Source of the DNA: Candidatus Pseudobacter hemicellulosilyticus
GTDB lineage: Bacteria; Bacteroidota; Bacteroidia; Chitinophagales; Chitinophagaceae
NCBI GenBank assembly: GCA_029202545.1
Contig: CP119311.1
Span: 3,038,001 to 3,102,000 of the forward strand
Length of the DNA: 64,000 nucleotides
Reading direction: 5' to 3'
The notes below the pieces were generated by a model, which made no database searches, was not told the DNA's origin, and was given only the letters and a program-made list of their open reading frames with translations. Shown here piece by piece: positions 15,730 through 25,100 of this stretch. Positions within the stretch are counted from its first letter, which is position 1; every line of letters starts with the position of its first letter. The position numbers and the translations under genes are program-made.

Positions 15730-16494
15730 ATGGCAAATATATTTGACCTCAGCGGCAAGACCGCATTGGTGACAGGTTGCAATAAAGGCATTGGCAGGGG
15801 CATGGCCCTGGGACTGGCGGAAGCAGGCGCTGATATCATCGGTGTATCGGCTTCGCTGGAACTGGAGGGCAGTGCCGTAGAAAAAGACGTGAAGGCCCTG
15901 GGCCGTAACTTCAAAGCCTACCAGGCCGATCTCTCCAACCGGGAGTCCACCTATGCTTTTGTGCAAAAAGTAAAAGCCGAGAACCCCGTTATTGATATCC
16001 TGATCAATAACGCCGGTACCATTATGCGGAAACCCGCAGCAGAACATCCCGATGAATACTGGGATAAAGTGCTGTCCATAAACCTGGACACGCCCTTCCT
16101 GCTGGCCAGGGAATTTGGTCGCGATATGGTGCAGCGCGGGTCCGGTAAAATTATCTTCACCTGTTCCCTGCTCACTTTCCAGGGTGGTATCAATGTTCCC
16201 AGCTATGCGGCCAGCAAGGGCGCACTGGGCAGCCTGGTGAAAGCGCTGGCCAACGAATGGGCCGGCAAGGGCGTGAACGTGAATGGCATTGCCCCCGGTT
16301 ATATTGCTACCGACAATACCGAGGCGTTGCGCAATGACGCGGACCGGAGCAAATCCATCCTGGACAGGATACCTGCCGGCAGATGGGGTGAACCGGCGGA
16401 CTTCAAAGGACCGGTCATTTTCCTGTCCTCCGATGCCGGTCAGTATGTACATGGTACCATCCTCACCGTTGATGGTGGCTGGATGGGCCGATAA
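15730..16494 (+). CDS. kduD: 2-deoxy-D-gluconate 3-dehydrogenase / KDG 5-dehydrogenase (SDR)
   Basis: The 254-aa short-chain dehydrogenase has TGCNKGIG (residues 15-22) for NAD(P) binding, NNAG (93-96) and the catalytic Ser146-Tyr159-Lys163 set (PSYAASK). The sequence follows KduD closely. KduD reduces 2,5-diketo-3-deoxygluconate to 2-keto-3-deoxygluconate, the step after KduI in use of unsaturated uronates released by pectate lyase and GH105 enzymes. It starts 24 bp after uxaC and is followed 25 bp later by kduI, matching the order of the pathway. Cytoplasmic. Confidence 0.92.
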   Translation: MANIFDLSGKTALVTGCNKGIGRGMALGLAEAGADIIGVSASLELEGSAVEKDVKALGRNFKAYQADLSNRESTYAFVQKVKAENPVIDILINNAGTIMRKPAAEHPDEYWDKVLSINLDTPFLLAREFGRDMVQRGSGKIIFTCSLLTFQGGINVPSYAASKGALGSLVKALANEWAGKGVNVNGIAPGYIATDNTEALRNDADRSKSILDRIPAGRWGEPADFKGPVIFLSSDAGQYVHGTILTVDGGWMGR

Positions 16495-16519
16495 TCAATC
16501 ATTAATTCTCTGTGTAATC

Positions 16520-17350
16520 ATGGAAATAAGATTTCAGCAAAGTCCCAAAGAAACCAGCAGCATGGACACCCAGCAGCTGCGTGATAATTTTCTGATGCCC
16601 GGCCTCATGCAGGATAACCAGGTCAACCTGGTGTATTCCCATTATGACCGCGTGATCATCGGTGGCGCCAAACCTGCCGGTCAGGCAGTGGAACTGCCCA
16701 ATGACCCGGAGCTGCGGGCCGACTATTTCCTGGAACGCCGGGAGATCGGTATCATCAACGTTGGCGGCGCAGGAACAGTAGAAGCCGATGGTGAAAGCTT
16801 TTCCCTGAACAAGCTGGATGCCCTCTACCTGGGCAAGGGTACTAAAAAGGTCAGCTTCAAAAGCGCTGACGCCAAAGCCCCGGCTGTTTTCTTCCTGCTG
16901 TCGGCGCCTGCGCACCAGACTTATCCCAACCGCAAGCTCGGCAAGGAAGAAGCCTCTCCCGTAGAGCTGGGCGATCAGTCTACCGCCAACCGCCGCACCA
17001 TTTACAAATACATCCATGCTGCCGGCATCCAGAGCTGCCAGCTGGTGATGGGCCTCACCGTACTGAATGACGGCAGCGTATGGAATACCATGCCTGCGCA
17101 TACACATACCCGTAGGATGGAAGCCTATTTTTATTTCGATGTGCCTGAGCAGCACAGGGTTTTTCATTTTATGGGCGAACCAACAGAAACGCGGCACCTG
17201 CTGATCGGTAACCACGATGCCATCGTATCCCCGCCCTGGAGCATCCACTCCGGCTGCGGAACGGCCAGCTACTCCTTTATCTGGGGCATGGCCGGCGAAA
17301 ACTATACGTTCACCGATATGGATGCCGTGGCCATAGCGGACCTGCGCTGA
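16520..17350 (+). CDS. kduI: 5-keto-4-deoxyuronate isomerase
   Basis: The 276-aa cupin enzyme converts 4-deoxy-L-threo-5-hexosulose uronate to 2,5-diketo-3-deoxygluconate. The zinc-site region reads MPAHTHTRRMEAYFYF (two His and one Glu), with the last His in PPWSIHSGCGT, as in E. coli KduI. The ATG at 16520 (MEIRFQQSPKETSSMDT) matches the conserved KduI start; a longer in-frame extension upstream lies inside kduD and is rejected. It lies between kduD and kdgK in a tight operon. Confidence 0.95.
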   Translation: MEIRFQQSPKETSSMDTQQLRDNFLMPGLMQDNQVNLVYSHYDRVIIGGAKPAGQAVELPNDPELRADYFLERREIGIINVGGAGTVEADGESFSLNKLDALYLGKGTKKVSFKSADAKAPAVFFLLSAPAHQTYPNRKLGKEEASPVELGDQSTANRRTIYKYIHAAGIQSCQLVMGLTVLNDGSVWNTMPAHTHTRRMEAYFYFDVPEQHRVFHFMGEPTETRHLLIGNHDAIVSPPWSIHSGCGTASYSFIWGMAGENYTFTDMDAVAIADLR

Positions 17351-17372
17351 CCAGCTCCTTAGCCTGACCATT

Positions 17373-18398
17373 ATGCAACAAAAAAAGATATGCTGCTTTG
17401 GCGAACTGCTGCTGCGCCTCTCGCCGGCCCTGGACAGGGAATGGATCCATGCTGCTTCCATGCCGGTGTTCATTGGGGGAGCTGAGCTGAATGTTGCCAC
17501 TGCACTGGCCAGGTGGAAACTGCCGGCCACGTACTGTACCGCTTTGCCGGACAATTACCTGTCGAAGGAGATCACGGCCGAGATCAGCCAGAAAAAGATC
17601 GATACGGATACTATTCATTTTTCCGGTAACCGTATCGGGTTGTATTACCTGCCGCAGGGGGCCGACCTGAAACATGCCGGCGTCATCTACGACCGGGCCC
17701 ATTCCTCCTTTGGAGAGCTGCGGGCCGGGATGATAGACTGGGATCGGGTACTGGACGGCGTTAGCTGGTTCCATTTCAGCGCCATCAGTCCAGCCCTTAA
17801 TCCCCATGTGGTGGATGTTTGTCGCGAAGGGGCTGCCGCCGCATCCGCCAAAGGCATTACTGTATCGGTAGACCTGAACTATCGCGCCAAGCTCTGGCAG
17901 TATGGAAAAGCGCCTGCTGACGTGATGCCTGCACTGGTGGAATACTGTGATGTGGTGATGGGCAATATCTGGGCCGCTGATCAGCTGCTGGGTATTCCCG
18001 CGGATCCTGCGATCCATACCGATGCCAGCCAGGAAAAATACCTGGACCATGCCCGGAAAACATCGGCCGCCATCCTGCAACAGTTTCCCAAAGTAAAAAC
18101 GGTAGCCAATACCTTCCGGTTTGACCAGGGAGAAGGTGGCATCTTATATTACGCCGCCCTGTACAATGCGGGGCAGCTGTACCAGTCGCCCCAGCTGGTG
18201 GCCAACAGGATCGTGGACAAAGTAGGCAGCGGCGATTGTTTTATGGCCGGCCTGATCTACGGTCTTTACCAGCAGTACGGGCTGCAGTCGGTCATAGAAC
18301 TGGCTGCCCGTGCGGCCTTCGGCAAGCTCATGGAAAAGGGCGATGCCACTAACCAGGATATTGAAACCATTAAAGCCAGTCTGACAACTCATGAGTAA
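17373..18398 (+). CDS. kdgK: 2-keto-3-deoxygluconate kinase (PfkB family)
   Basis: The 341-aa ribokinase-fold enzyme phosphorylates KDG to KDPG. It opens with KICCFGELLLRLSP, has the sugar-binding GGAELNVATALARW (residues 35-48), and the anion-hole/catalytic GSGDCFMAG at 285-293 with Asp288 as base. It is somewhat longer than typical KdgK (about 310). The last 8 bp overlap the start of kdgA, so the two are probably translationally coupled. It joins the galacturonate and unsaturated-uronate branches, which both end in KDG. Confidence 0.92.
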   Translation: MQQKKICCFGELLLRLSPALDREWIHAASMPVFIGGAELNVATALARWKLPATYCTALPDNYLSKEITAEISQKKIDTDTIHFSGNRIGLYYLPQGADLKHAGVIYDRAHSSFGELRAGMIDWDRVLDGVSWFHFSAISPALNPHVVDVCREGAAAASAKGITVSVDLNYRAKLWQYGKAPADVMPALVEYCDVVMGNIWAADQLLGIPADPAIHTDASQEKYLDHARKTSAAILQQFPKVKTVANTFRFDQGEGGILYYAALYNAGQLYQSPQLVANRIVDKVGSGDCFMAGLIYGLYQQYGLQSVIELAARAAFGKLMEKGDATNQDIETIKASLTTHE

Positions 18399-19056
18399 GC
18401 CAGCCACCATCATAGCACAGATCCGGGAGCAGGGTATCTTACCCCTGTACTTTCATCCGGACAGCCAGAAATGCCAGTCGATCCTCCAGGCGCTTTACGC
18501 CGCCGGTATCCGCGCGGTAGAGTTCACCAACCGGGGCCCGGAAGCCCTGGAGAATTTCAAAGCCCTGCGCAAGCTGACCGATAGATCCTTACCCGGTCTG
18601 CAACTGGGTATTGGCACCATCAAGAACCGCAAAGACGCCAAAGCCTATATCAAGGCCGGCGCCGATTATATCATCAGCCCGGGGCTGGTGGAAGAAGTGG
18701 CCGAAGCGGCCCAGAAAGAGGACATGTTCTGGGTGCCGGGCTGTATGACGCCCACAGAGATCATGAAAGCGGAAGCCCTGGGCGCTCAGCTGGTGAAACT
18801 GTTTCCCGGCAACCTGCTGGGACCTGGATTCATGAGTGCTATCCGCGAGCTGTTCCCCGATCTGCTGTTCATGCCCACTGGTGGGGTAGAAGCGGAGCGC
18901 AGCAACCTGGAAGGCTGGTTCAAAGCCGGTGTCTGTGCTGTAGGCATGGGCAGCAAGCTGATCACCAAAGCCGTCCTGGAACAGGGACAATATGAAGCAC
19001 TGACCCAGGCTACGCAGGAAGCGCTGCAGCTGGTAAAGGAAGTCCGTACAAAATAA
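18391..19056 (+). CDS. kdgA: KDPG/KHG aldolase
   Basis: The 221-aa class I aldolase cleaves KDPG to pyruvate and glyceraldehyde-3-phosphate. The Schiff-base lysine is in AQLVKLFPG (Lys136), and Glu44 in VEFTNRG is the expected proton-transfer residue. GIGTIKNRKDA and MPTGGVEAE form the phosphate site. Length is normal for the Eda family. It is encoded directly after and overlapping kdgK and is the last enzymatic step of locus A before the transporter gene. Cytoplasmic. Confidence 0.93.
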   Translation: MSKPATIIAQIREQGILPLYFHPDSQKCQSILQALYAAGIRAVEFTNRGPEALENFKALRKLTDRSLPGLQLGIGTIKNRKDAKAYIKAGADYIISPGLVEEVAEAAQKEDMFWVPGCMTPTEIMKAEALGAQLVKLFPGNLLGPGFMSAIRELFPDLLFMPTGGVEAERSNLEGWFKAGVCAVGMGSKLITKAVLEQGQYEALTQATQEALQLVKEVRTK

Positions 19057-19093
19057 TAATGCATACCCCTTATCATTCATTAAACTAACGATC

Positions 19094-20404
19094 ATGCAGC
19101 AAGCCATAGGAAAATACAGGTGGACCATCTGCGCCCTTGTGTTCTTTGCTACCACCATCAACTACCTCGACAGGCAGGTGATCAGCCTCGTGAAACCCCA
19201 TCTGGATGCTGAGTTCGGCTGGAACAAAAGCGATTATGCCAATATTACTGCAGTGTTCCAGCTGGCCTATGCCCTGGCTATGCTGGGCGCCGGCCGGCTG
19301 ATTGATAAGCTGGGCACCAAGATCGGGTATGCGCTCTCACTGATCCTCTGGAGCCTGGCCGCTATTGGTCATGCCCTGATCCGCAGCACCACCGGCTTCT
19401 TTGTCGCCCGGGCTGCCCTGGGTGTTACCGAGTCCGGCAACTTCCCCGCTGCCATCAAAGCCACAGCTGAATGGTTCCCCAAAAAAGAGCGGGCCCTGGC
19501 CACGGGAATCTTCAATTCCGGCTCCAATATCGGGGCTATCATTGCCCCGCTGACGGTTCCCTTTATTGCGGAAGCGCTGAACTGGCGCTGGGCCTTCATC
19601 ATCACGGGTGCGGTGGGTCTGGTATGGCTGGTCTTCTGGTTCTGGCTCTACGAGATCCCCAAAAAGCAAAAAAGATTATCCCAGGCAGAATACGATTATA
19701 TCCATAGTGATGCTGATGAAGCAGTGGAGCCGGCTCCTGTAGCAGCAGTTGAGGAGCCCAGGGTGTCCTGGGGCAAGCTGCTGGGCTTTAAACAGACCTG
19801 GGCCTTTGCACTGGGCAAGTTCATGACGGATGGCATCTGGTGGTTCTATCTTTTCTGGCTGCCGGATTTCCTGACGGAACAATACGGCCTGACCGTTACA
19901 CAGATCTCCATGCCAGTGGCCGTGGTGTATACTATTGCAGCTTTTGGCAGCATCTTTGGCGGCTGGCTGCCCATGAACTTCATCAAAAAGCATGAATGGC
20001 CTGTATTCAAAGCCCGGAAGACCTCTATGCTTATCTACTCCCTGTTTGTAACGCCTGTAGTGCTGGCGCAGGTGCTGGGGCAAATGAATATGTGGTATGC
20101 TATCCTGATCATTGGATTGGGTACTGCTGCGCACCAGGCCTGGAGCGCCAATATCTTCACCACTGTTTCTGATATGTTCCCTAAAAAAGCAGTGGCTTCT
20201 GTAACGGGTATTGGTGGTATGGCCGGTGGCCTGGGTGGTATCCTGATCTCCAAGAGTGCGGGCTACCTGTTCGATTATTATAAAGGACTCGGAAATATCG
20301 GGACCGGTTATATGATCATGTTCGTCATCTGCGGTGTGGCTTATGTGGCGGCCTGGCTGGTGATGCATTTCCTGGTACCCAAAATGAAACGTGTAGAAGT
20401 GTAA
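19094..20404 (+). CDS. exuT: MFS hexuronate transporter (ExuT-like)
   Basis: The 436-aa protein has 12 predicted membrane helices of the anion:cation symporter branch of the major facilitator superfamily. The N-terminal INYLDRQVISLVKPHLDAEFGW motif and the GVTESGNFPAAIKATAEWFPKKERALATGIFNSGS block are those of ExuT and related acid-sugar carriers. A central cytoplasmic loop (about 205-235) is rich in Glu and Ala. Proton-coupled uptake of galacturonate or glucuronate across the inner membrane is the likely role, given the enzymes upstream. A strong terminator after the stop marks the end of the locus A transcript. Confidence 0.9.
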   Translation: MQQAIGKYRWTICALVFFATTINYLDRQVISLVKPHLDAEFGWNKSDYANITAVFQLAYALAMLGAGRLIDKLGTKIGYALSLILWSLAAIGHALIRSTTGFFVARAALGVTESGNFPAAIKATAEWFPKKERALATGIFNSGSNIGAIIAPLTVPFIAEALNWRWAFIITGAVGLVWLVFWFWLYEIPKKQKRLSQAEYDYIHSDADEAVEPAPVAAVEEPRVSWGKLLGFKQTWAFALGKFMTDGIWWFYLFWLPDFLTEQYGLTVTQISMPVAVVYTIAAFGSIFGGWLPMNFIKKHEWPVFKARKTSMLIYSLFVTPVVLAQVLGQMNMWYAILIIGLGTAAHQAWSANIFTTVSDMFPKKAVASVTGIGGMAGGLGGILISKSAGYLFDYYKGLGNIGTGYMIMFVICGVAYVAAWLVMHFLVPKMKRVEV

Positions 20405-20420
20405 TGTTTCCTGATAAAGA

Positions 20421-20476
20421 GGCCCCCTGTGTCCTGCTTTGGTTTCGGCCAGCAGGGATACAGGGGGCTTTGTTTT
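20421..20476 (+). terminator. strong intrinsic terminator closing uronate locus A
   Basis: GCCCCCTGTGTCCTGCT pairs with AGCAGGGATACAGGGGGC, with two mismatches, and is followed by TTTGTTTTT. Confidence 0.88.
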
Positions 20477-20512
20477 TATAGTGTAGTTAACCGGGTATGG
20501 CTGGTCTGTGGA

Positions 20513-20629
20513 TCAGCAATGTCCCAGCAACCAGTAGAAAAGGACAAAAAGGACAATGGTGCCTAAACAACCACCGCCCCATTTCCAGGCGCCGTAGCCT
20601 GCGAGAAGGGTTCTGAGCCAATTTTGCAT
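20513..20629 (-). CDS. 38-aa single-pass membrane peptide
   Basis: A short gene encodes a 38-residue peptide starting MQNWLRTLLAGYGAWKWGGG and continuing CLGTIVLFVLFYWLLGHC. It has an amphipathic start, a Gly-rich turn and one hydrophobic helix of about 15 residues. The pattern A-W-K-W-G-G-G-C-x-G-T and terminal WLLGHC recalls small uncharacterised membrane peptides of Chitinophagaceae, but this is from memory of the style rather than a search. It lies between the locus A terminator and the divergent gene at 20715. It has no known function. Confidence 0.55.
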   Translation of the reverse strand: MQNWLRTLLAGYGAWKWGGGCLGTIVLFVLFYWLLGHC

Positions 20630-20714
20630 AGTTGTAAAGTTTTATGGTAAGTAAAGGTAAAAAATCGTGCCAGCGTCGCCTTTTTCCGGCCGGCGAATGC
20701 TGTACTTTCGTGGC

Positions 20715-21191
20715 ATGAAGTCCTCCAGTATTCAGGAAATCAAGCAGGAACTGGGCTCGCTGAAGCCCAAAGAGCTGGTAGATATTTGTCTTCGCCTGGC
20801 AAAATCGAAAAAAGAGAACAAGGAACTGCTGCATTTCCTGCTGTTTGAGGCCCATGATGAGGCCGGTTTTGTGGCTTCTGTGAAACAGGAGATCAACGAA
20901 GCCTTTGCAGAGATCAATACCGATCATTGGTATTATGCCAAAAAAGGGCTGCGCAAAATATTAAGGATCATCAGTAAGCATAGCCGGCATATCGGCTCCA
21001 AAGAAGGGGCTATTGAGCTGCTGATCCATTTCTGCCAGGAGTTAAAAACCTCCGGCATTCCCTTCTACCGGAATAAGGTCCTGGAAAATATCTACGACCA
21101 GCAGGTCAAAAAGATCCGAACCCTGATCAAAGGAGTGCATGAGGATATGCAGTTTGATTATCTGAGGCAGGTGGAGCGGTTGGAGGAGTAG
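20715..21191 (+). CDS. conserved hypothetical protein, alpha-helical
   Basis: The 158-aa protein is charged and almost entirely helical (KELVDICLRLAKSKKENKELLHFLLFEAHDE...). There is no signal peptide or membrane segment, so it should be cytoplasmic. It looks like a family widespread in Bacteroidota whose function is not established; an ARM/HEAT-like helical repeat is possible. ATG 20715 is preferred because upstream in-frame codons encode unlike sequence. It is divergent from the 38-aa membrane peptide and followed by a hairpin (21198-21221). Confidence 0.65.
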   Translation: MKSSSIQEIKQELGSLKPKELVDICLRLAKSKKENKELLHFLLFEAHDEAGFVASVKQEINEAFAEINTDHWYYAKKGLRKILRIISKHSRHIGSKEGAIELLIHFCQELKTSGIPFYRNKVLENIYDQQVKKIRTLIKGVHEDMQFDYLRQVERLEE

Positions 21192-21197
21192 AAAGGC

Positions 21198-21221
21198 AAT
21201 TCCCCCGAAATCGGGGGAATT
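21198..21221. terminator. perfect hairpin without U-run between convergent genes
   Basis: AATTCCCCCG-AAAT-CGGGGGAATT is a perfect 10-bp stem between convergent genes ending at 21191 and 21281. It may act as a terminator or RNA-end stabiliser for both directions. Confidence 0.55.
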
Positions 21222-21280
21222 ATAGGTATTATAGCCATGCGGTACGGTACTGCATTTGCAGTTCTGGAGAGAAATGAGCG

Positions 21281-22042
21281 TCAATAAGTGGCGTACTGGG
21301 CCTGGAATAAATAGAGGCCAAATAGCTGCGCGGCCGACAACGTAATAATTTCACGAGATCCTGCTTCGAAATACGGAGCAATATAATCCCTGCCAAATCC
21401 ATCCCTGATAAACTCACCGGTGGCCGTGTTCTTCAATTTGATCACATAAGAATTTGTTGTTCCATCTTCGTTTGGCAGACTTCGAATGGTGACCATGTTC
21501 GGGTTTAGTTTGTTTCTTTCCAGGTTACTCCAGGTGATCCCTGTTGCTGAATGGCTACCATCCTGATTGGCTTTAAAAAGATAAGCTTCTATTATAATAT
21601 CATCGGATATCATCGCTTCCGGCAACCCATTAAAAAGAAAAAAGGACGTTGAATCGGTACTCACGTTGCTGTTTCCGCTTGTGAAATCCTGTATTCCCAG
21701 TATCAGGCTATAGGCAATTTTCAATGCTGGTTTTTCACCGGGCGTAACGGTTATGGTGGTATCAAGTATCAATAGATCAGTCCCTGCTTTTCTAAAGGAG
21801 ATAGTTGCAGGAACGCCTGCAATAAGCCTCAATGGAGACGCGATCCCGATGAACTTTCCTGCCTGAAGGCTATCTATCTTAGTGTCATTTACATACACAT
21901 CCAATGTAGCTGCCCCGGGCAAAGCCAATAGTTCAGCCGAGAAAGAACCGTAATAGGTTTCATAGCCGGTCCCTTTACCCTTGGTACAGGAAAAGATGAA
22001 TAATAAGAGTGCGCATGCGAATAATGCTGGTGTCTTTTTCAT
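21281..22042 (-). CDS. DUF4397-like surface lipoprotein
   Basis: The 253-aa product starts MKKTPALFACALLLFIFSC, with a lipobox ending F-S-C and a mature N-terminus CTKGKG. The body is beta-rich; LDVYVNDTKIDSLQAGKF...LIAGVPATISFRKAG...LDTTITVTPGEKPAL resembles the repeated beta-sandwich of DUF4397 proteins. It is encoded just downstream of a TonB-dependent receptor on the same strand (151-bp gap), so it probably works as that receptor's surface partner. ATG 22042 gives a proper signal peptide. The DNA looks more AT-rich than the uronate operon. The ligand is unknown. Confidence 0.65.
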   Translation of the reverse strand: MKKTPALFACALLLFIFSCTKGKGTGYETYYGSFSAELLALPGAATLDVYVNDTKIDSLQAGKFIGIASPLRLIAGVPATISFRKAGTDLLILDTTITVTPGEKPALKIAYSLILGIQDFTSGNSNVSTDSTSFFLFNGLPEAMISDDIIIEAYLFKANQDGSHSATGITWSNLERNKLNPNMVTIRSLPNEDGTTNSYVIKLKNTATGEFIRDGFGRDYIAPYFEAGSREIITLSAAQLFGLYLFQAQYATY

Positions 22043-22193
22043 TTTTATAAATTGTATAAGCATCCATTTAGAATCTTTGCCGCTGGTTTTGCAGCGCTTT
22101 GTTTAACGAATCTTCACTTATATCTGCTGTGCTGCATTATCTGCGGGATGTACCTGAAAGATCATTTTTTGAACAGCCGCTAATTGGTAATTA

Positions 22194-25100
22194 TCAGAAA
22201 TTGTAGCTGAAGCTGAGCGAATAAGTACGTCCCGGAGCGCCCTCATAATCCAGCATGTCTGTTCCTTTTTGATATAACAGTTCTTTGGCAGTAGGTGTAT
22301 GTCCGTCACTCGGAATTATAGAGCCTTTATACCGGTTCACATAGATCAGGTATTTGCTGTTTAACAGGTTGCCCACGTTCAGCTTGACAGTTGCTTTTTC
22401 CTTTAACAACCTTACCGCCAGCTGCGCGTCCAGCGATTGCATCGGCTGCTCGTATAAAGAGCCTACCTCATTTGTTCCTACCCGGTAAAAGCGGTTGCCG
22501 ACCTGGTTATAGCTCAGGCTCAGTGAAAAAAGTTTTTGATCATAATACAGTCCGGCATTGTACATAAAGTTGCTGGCGCCGGACTGCGGCCTCTTCTCTT
22601 CATTACCTACTATTTCTGTTACATACAGCTTGTGGGGGGTATTGGCATCCTGCGCCGAATAGCTGACCCCCATGAGCCTTACCGTTGAAAACAGCCGGGT
22701 AAAGTTGCCATACAACGTGATGTTTTTGAGAACAGGAACATTGGTAAATGCCAGTGATTTGCGCAGTTCCACTTCTATGCCTTTATTAATTGCATCCTTG
22801 TCATTTCTTAGTTCAAACAATTTATTCTGCATAGCAAATATTTCCATTGGGTACAGCAGCTTTTTATAGAACAGGGAGAATGAAAGCACCTCACCTGGAG
22901 CCGGGTACCATTCATAACGGAAATCAAGGTGGTGGATCTTGGTAGAAATAAGGGGCGACTGGCTCCAGTAGCTGCCCCCCAGTTCAAAATCATATTCCCT
23001 GAACCAGGCTATCTCCCGTAAATCCGGGCGGATAATGCTTTTTGAATAGGCGAAGCGTAAATTCATTTTAGGGGTGAGGCTGTAGGTCAGGTTAGCAGAC
23101 GGGAAGAAGTTCCAGTCGGGCTCCCGGTTATACAGGTCGCTGTAATCGGTAAGGTCTCCGTTATTCTGTTGCTGATTGGCTACAAAGCTTTCCAGCAGGG
23201 CATTAAAGCCGTTGAGGTTGTAATATTCTCCCCGCACACCATAGACTAACCGCAGTTTGTTGGCGATCTTATTGTCCATCATCAGGTAACCGGCATGCAG
23301 TGTTGGTTTTCTATGAAAATCATCACCAAATTTTGAAGCGTAGATCTCTCCTCCGCCTGCGGGGTCAAAAGCTTTGCTCAACGGTTCGGGATTGGTTCCA
23401 TCTACAAACCCTTTTGCTCCTGTTATCAATACCCAAAACAGCCTGTCTTTATTCCAGCCTGCATAGCCGGTCTTCAGCATATTGGTAACAGGCAGTGCGC
23501 CCACCGTAAACCTGAACGGCACAGAGAGGTCGGCATTCCAGCCCCAATTTTTTTCCAGGGCCCGGCTCCACCAACGTAAAGCACCAGCACTTACCCCTCC
23601 ACTATAGGTACTGGCAATACTAAAATCAGCTGATGCCACATCAGGCCCGTCTGTTTTACTGCCTACATACCCCATATTTGCCTGCTTGTTGTCGGGTTTT
23701 AACCGGTCCAGCACGGTATAATTGACCGATAGGTTCAGCTTTACACCTTTATTGCCGATAAGATGTTCCGTTTTTAACTGGTTTTGCCATAGCCTGGTGG
23801 CGGTCAGCATATCGTAATATCCTGCATTTTGACCATGATCCTGCTGAACGCCCGTACCCAGCACAAACTGCTGGTCGAGCGTGCGCAGGTAAATGCTTTG
23901 CAGACTTAGTTTGTTGCGTTTATTTTGATAACCGAGGCCCGCTGTTCCGCCCAGGTTGCTTTCAAAACCGTACCGTTTGCCGGAAAAGCCTGTCTGCCCG
24001 TTAGTGAGGTCAACATCGGACGGAATATAGCCGTCCCGGCTCATGCGGATGTCCTGCGTTTGCCAGGTGTTCCGGTAGCTGGCTGAAAGCATCAGCCCCA
24101 ACGACTGTTCCTTCGGTAAATGCACCACTTTGCCTAAAGAAAGCTGCCCGTTATAAGCTGGTGCGGGCGTGTAGTTTTCTAAACCCCAATTATTGGCAAA
24201 CAGGGAAGCGTCTTTCAGTAACTTATCATCCAGGGTGCCGGCGTTAAAATTCCCGCTGTTCACAATGGCTGACTGGCTTTTCCAATCTACTGTACCAAAT
24301 AATTTCCTGTCTCCCGGTATGCTGCCAAAATATTCACTTTTACCGATAACAGGTGACCGGAACGTTTTACCGGTCGTTTTTTCGTTCACCGAAGTGCCCA
24401 CCGTTATGGATAAAAAATCGTTGGCTGGAATATCTCTGGTATTGATCTGCACCAATCCCCCGCCAAACTCTGCACTCAGATCAGGTGTCAGCGTTTTAGT
24501 CACAATCACATTATCCACCATGCTTGAAGGAATGATATCATAACTGAAATTTTTACGGTTCAGTTCGGTGCTGGGCATCATCTGTCCGTTCATCATTGCC
24601 TGGTTATATCGTTCGCTTAAGCCCCGAACAACCACATATTTATTATCTAAGTTTGTGAGCCCACTGATACGCTTCAGGGTTTCCGCGATATTTTTATCCG
24701 GGGTACGTTCTATTTGCTCGGCACTGATCCCATCGGTAATGCCCGCATTGTTTTTTTGACGTGTGTACAGCGATGCCACGGTTTCCTTTTTGGCAGATGA
24801 TTTGACCACCACTGCAGCCAGTTGTCCTTTCTCCCGTTTCAACGTTGCATTCAGTTCAAAGTTTTGGTTGTCCTTCGCTTCCACATCGCTTATTTCTTTA
24901 GTGCCATAGCCAACGAAACTGATGATAGCGGTGTAGTTGCCTTTAGGTAGTGTTATCATGAAAGACCCGTCTATGCCGGTAGTAGTTCCCTTATTGCCGA
25001 TCCAGATTGTTGCACCGGCAACCGGCTGGCCGTTTTCTTCGTCAATGATCCTGCCGGTTACTTTTCCGGGGTCCTTTTTAACGGGTGCGGACTGATCTTG

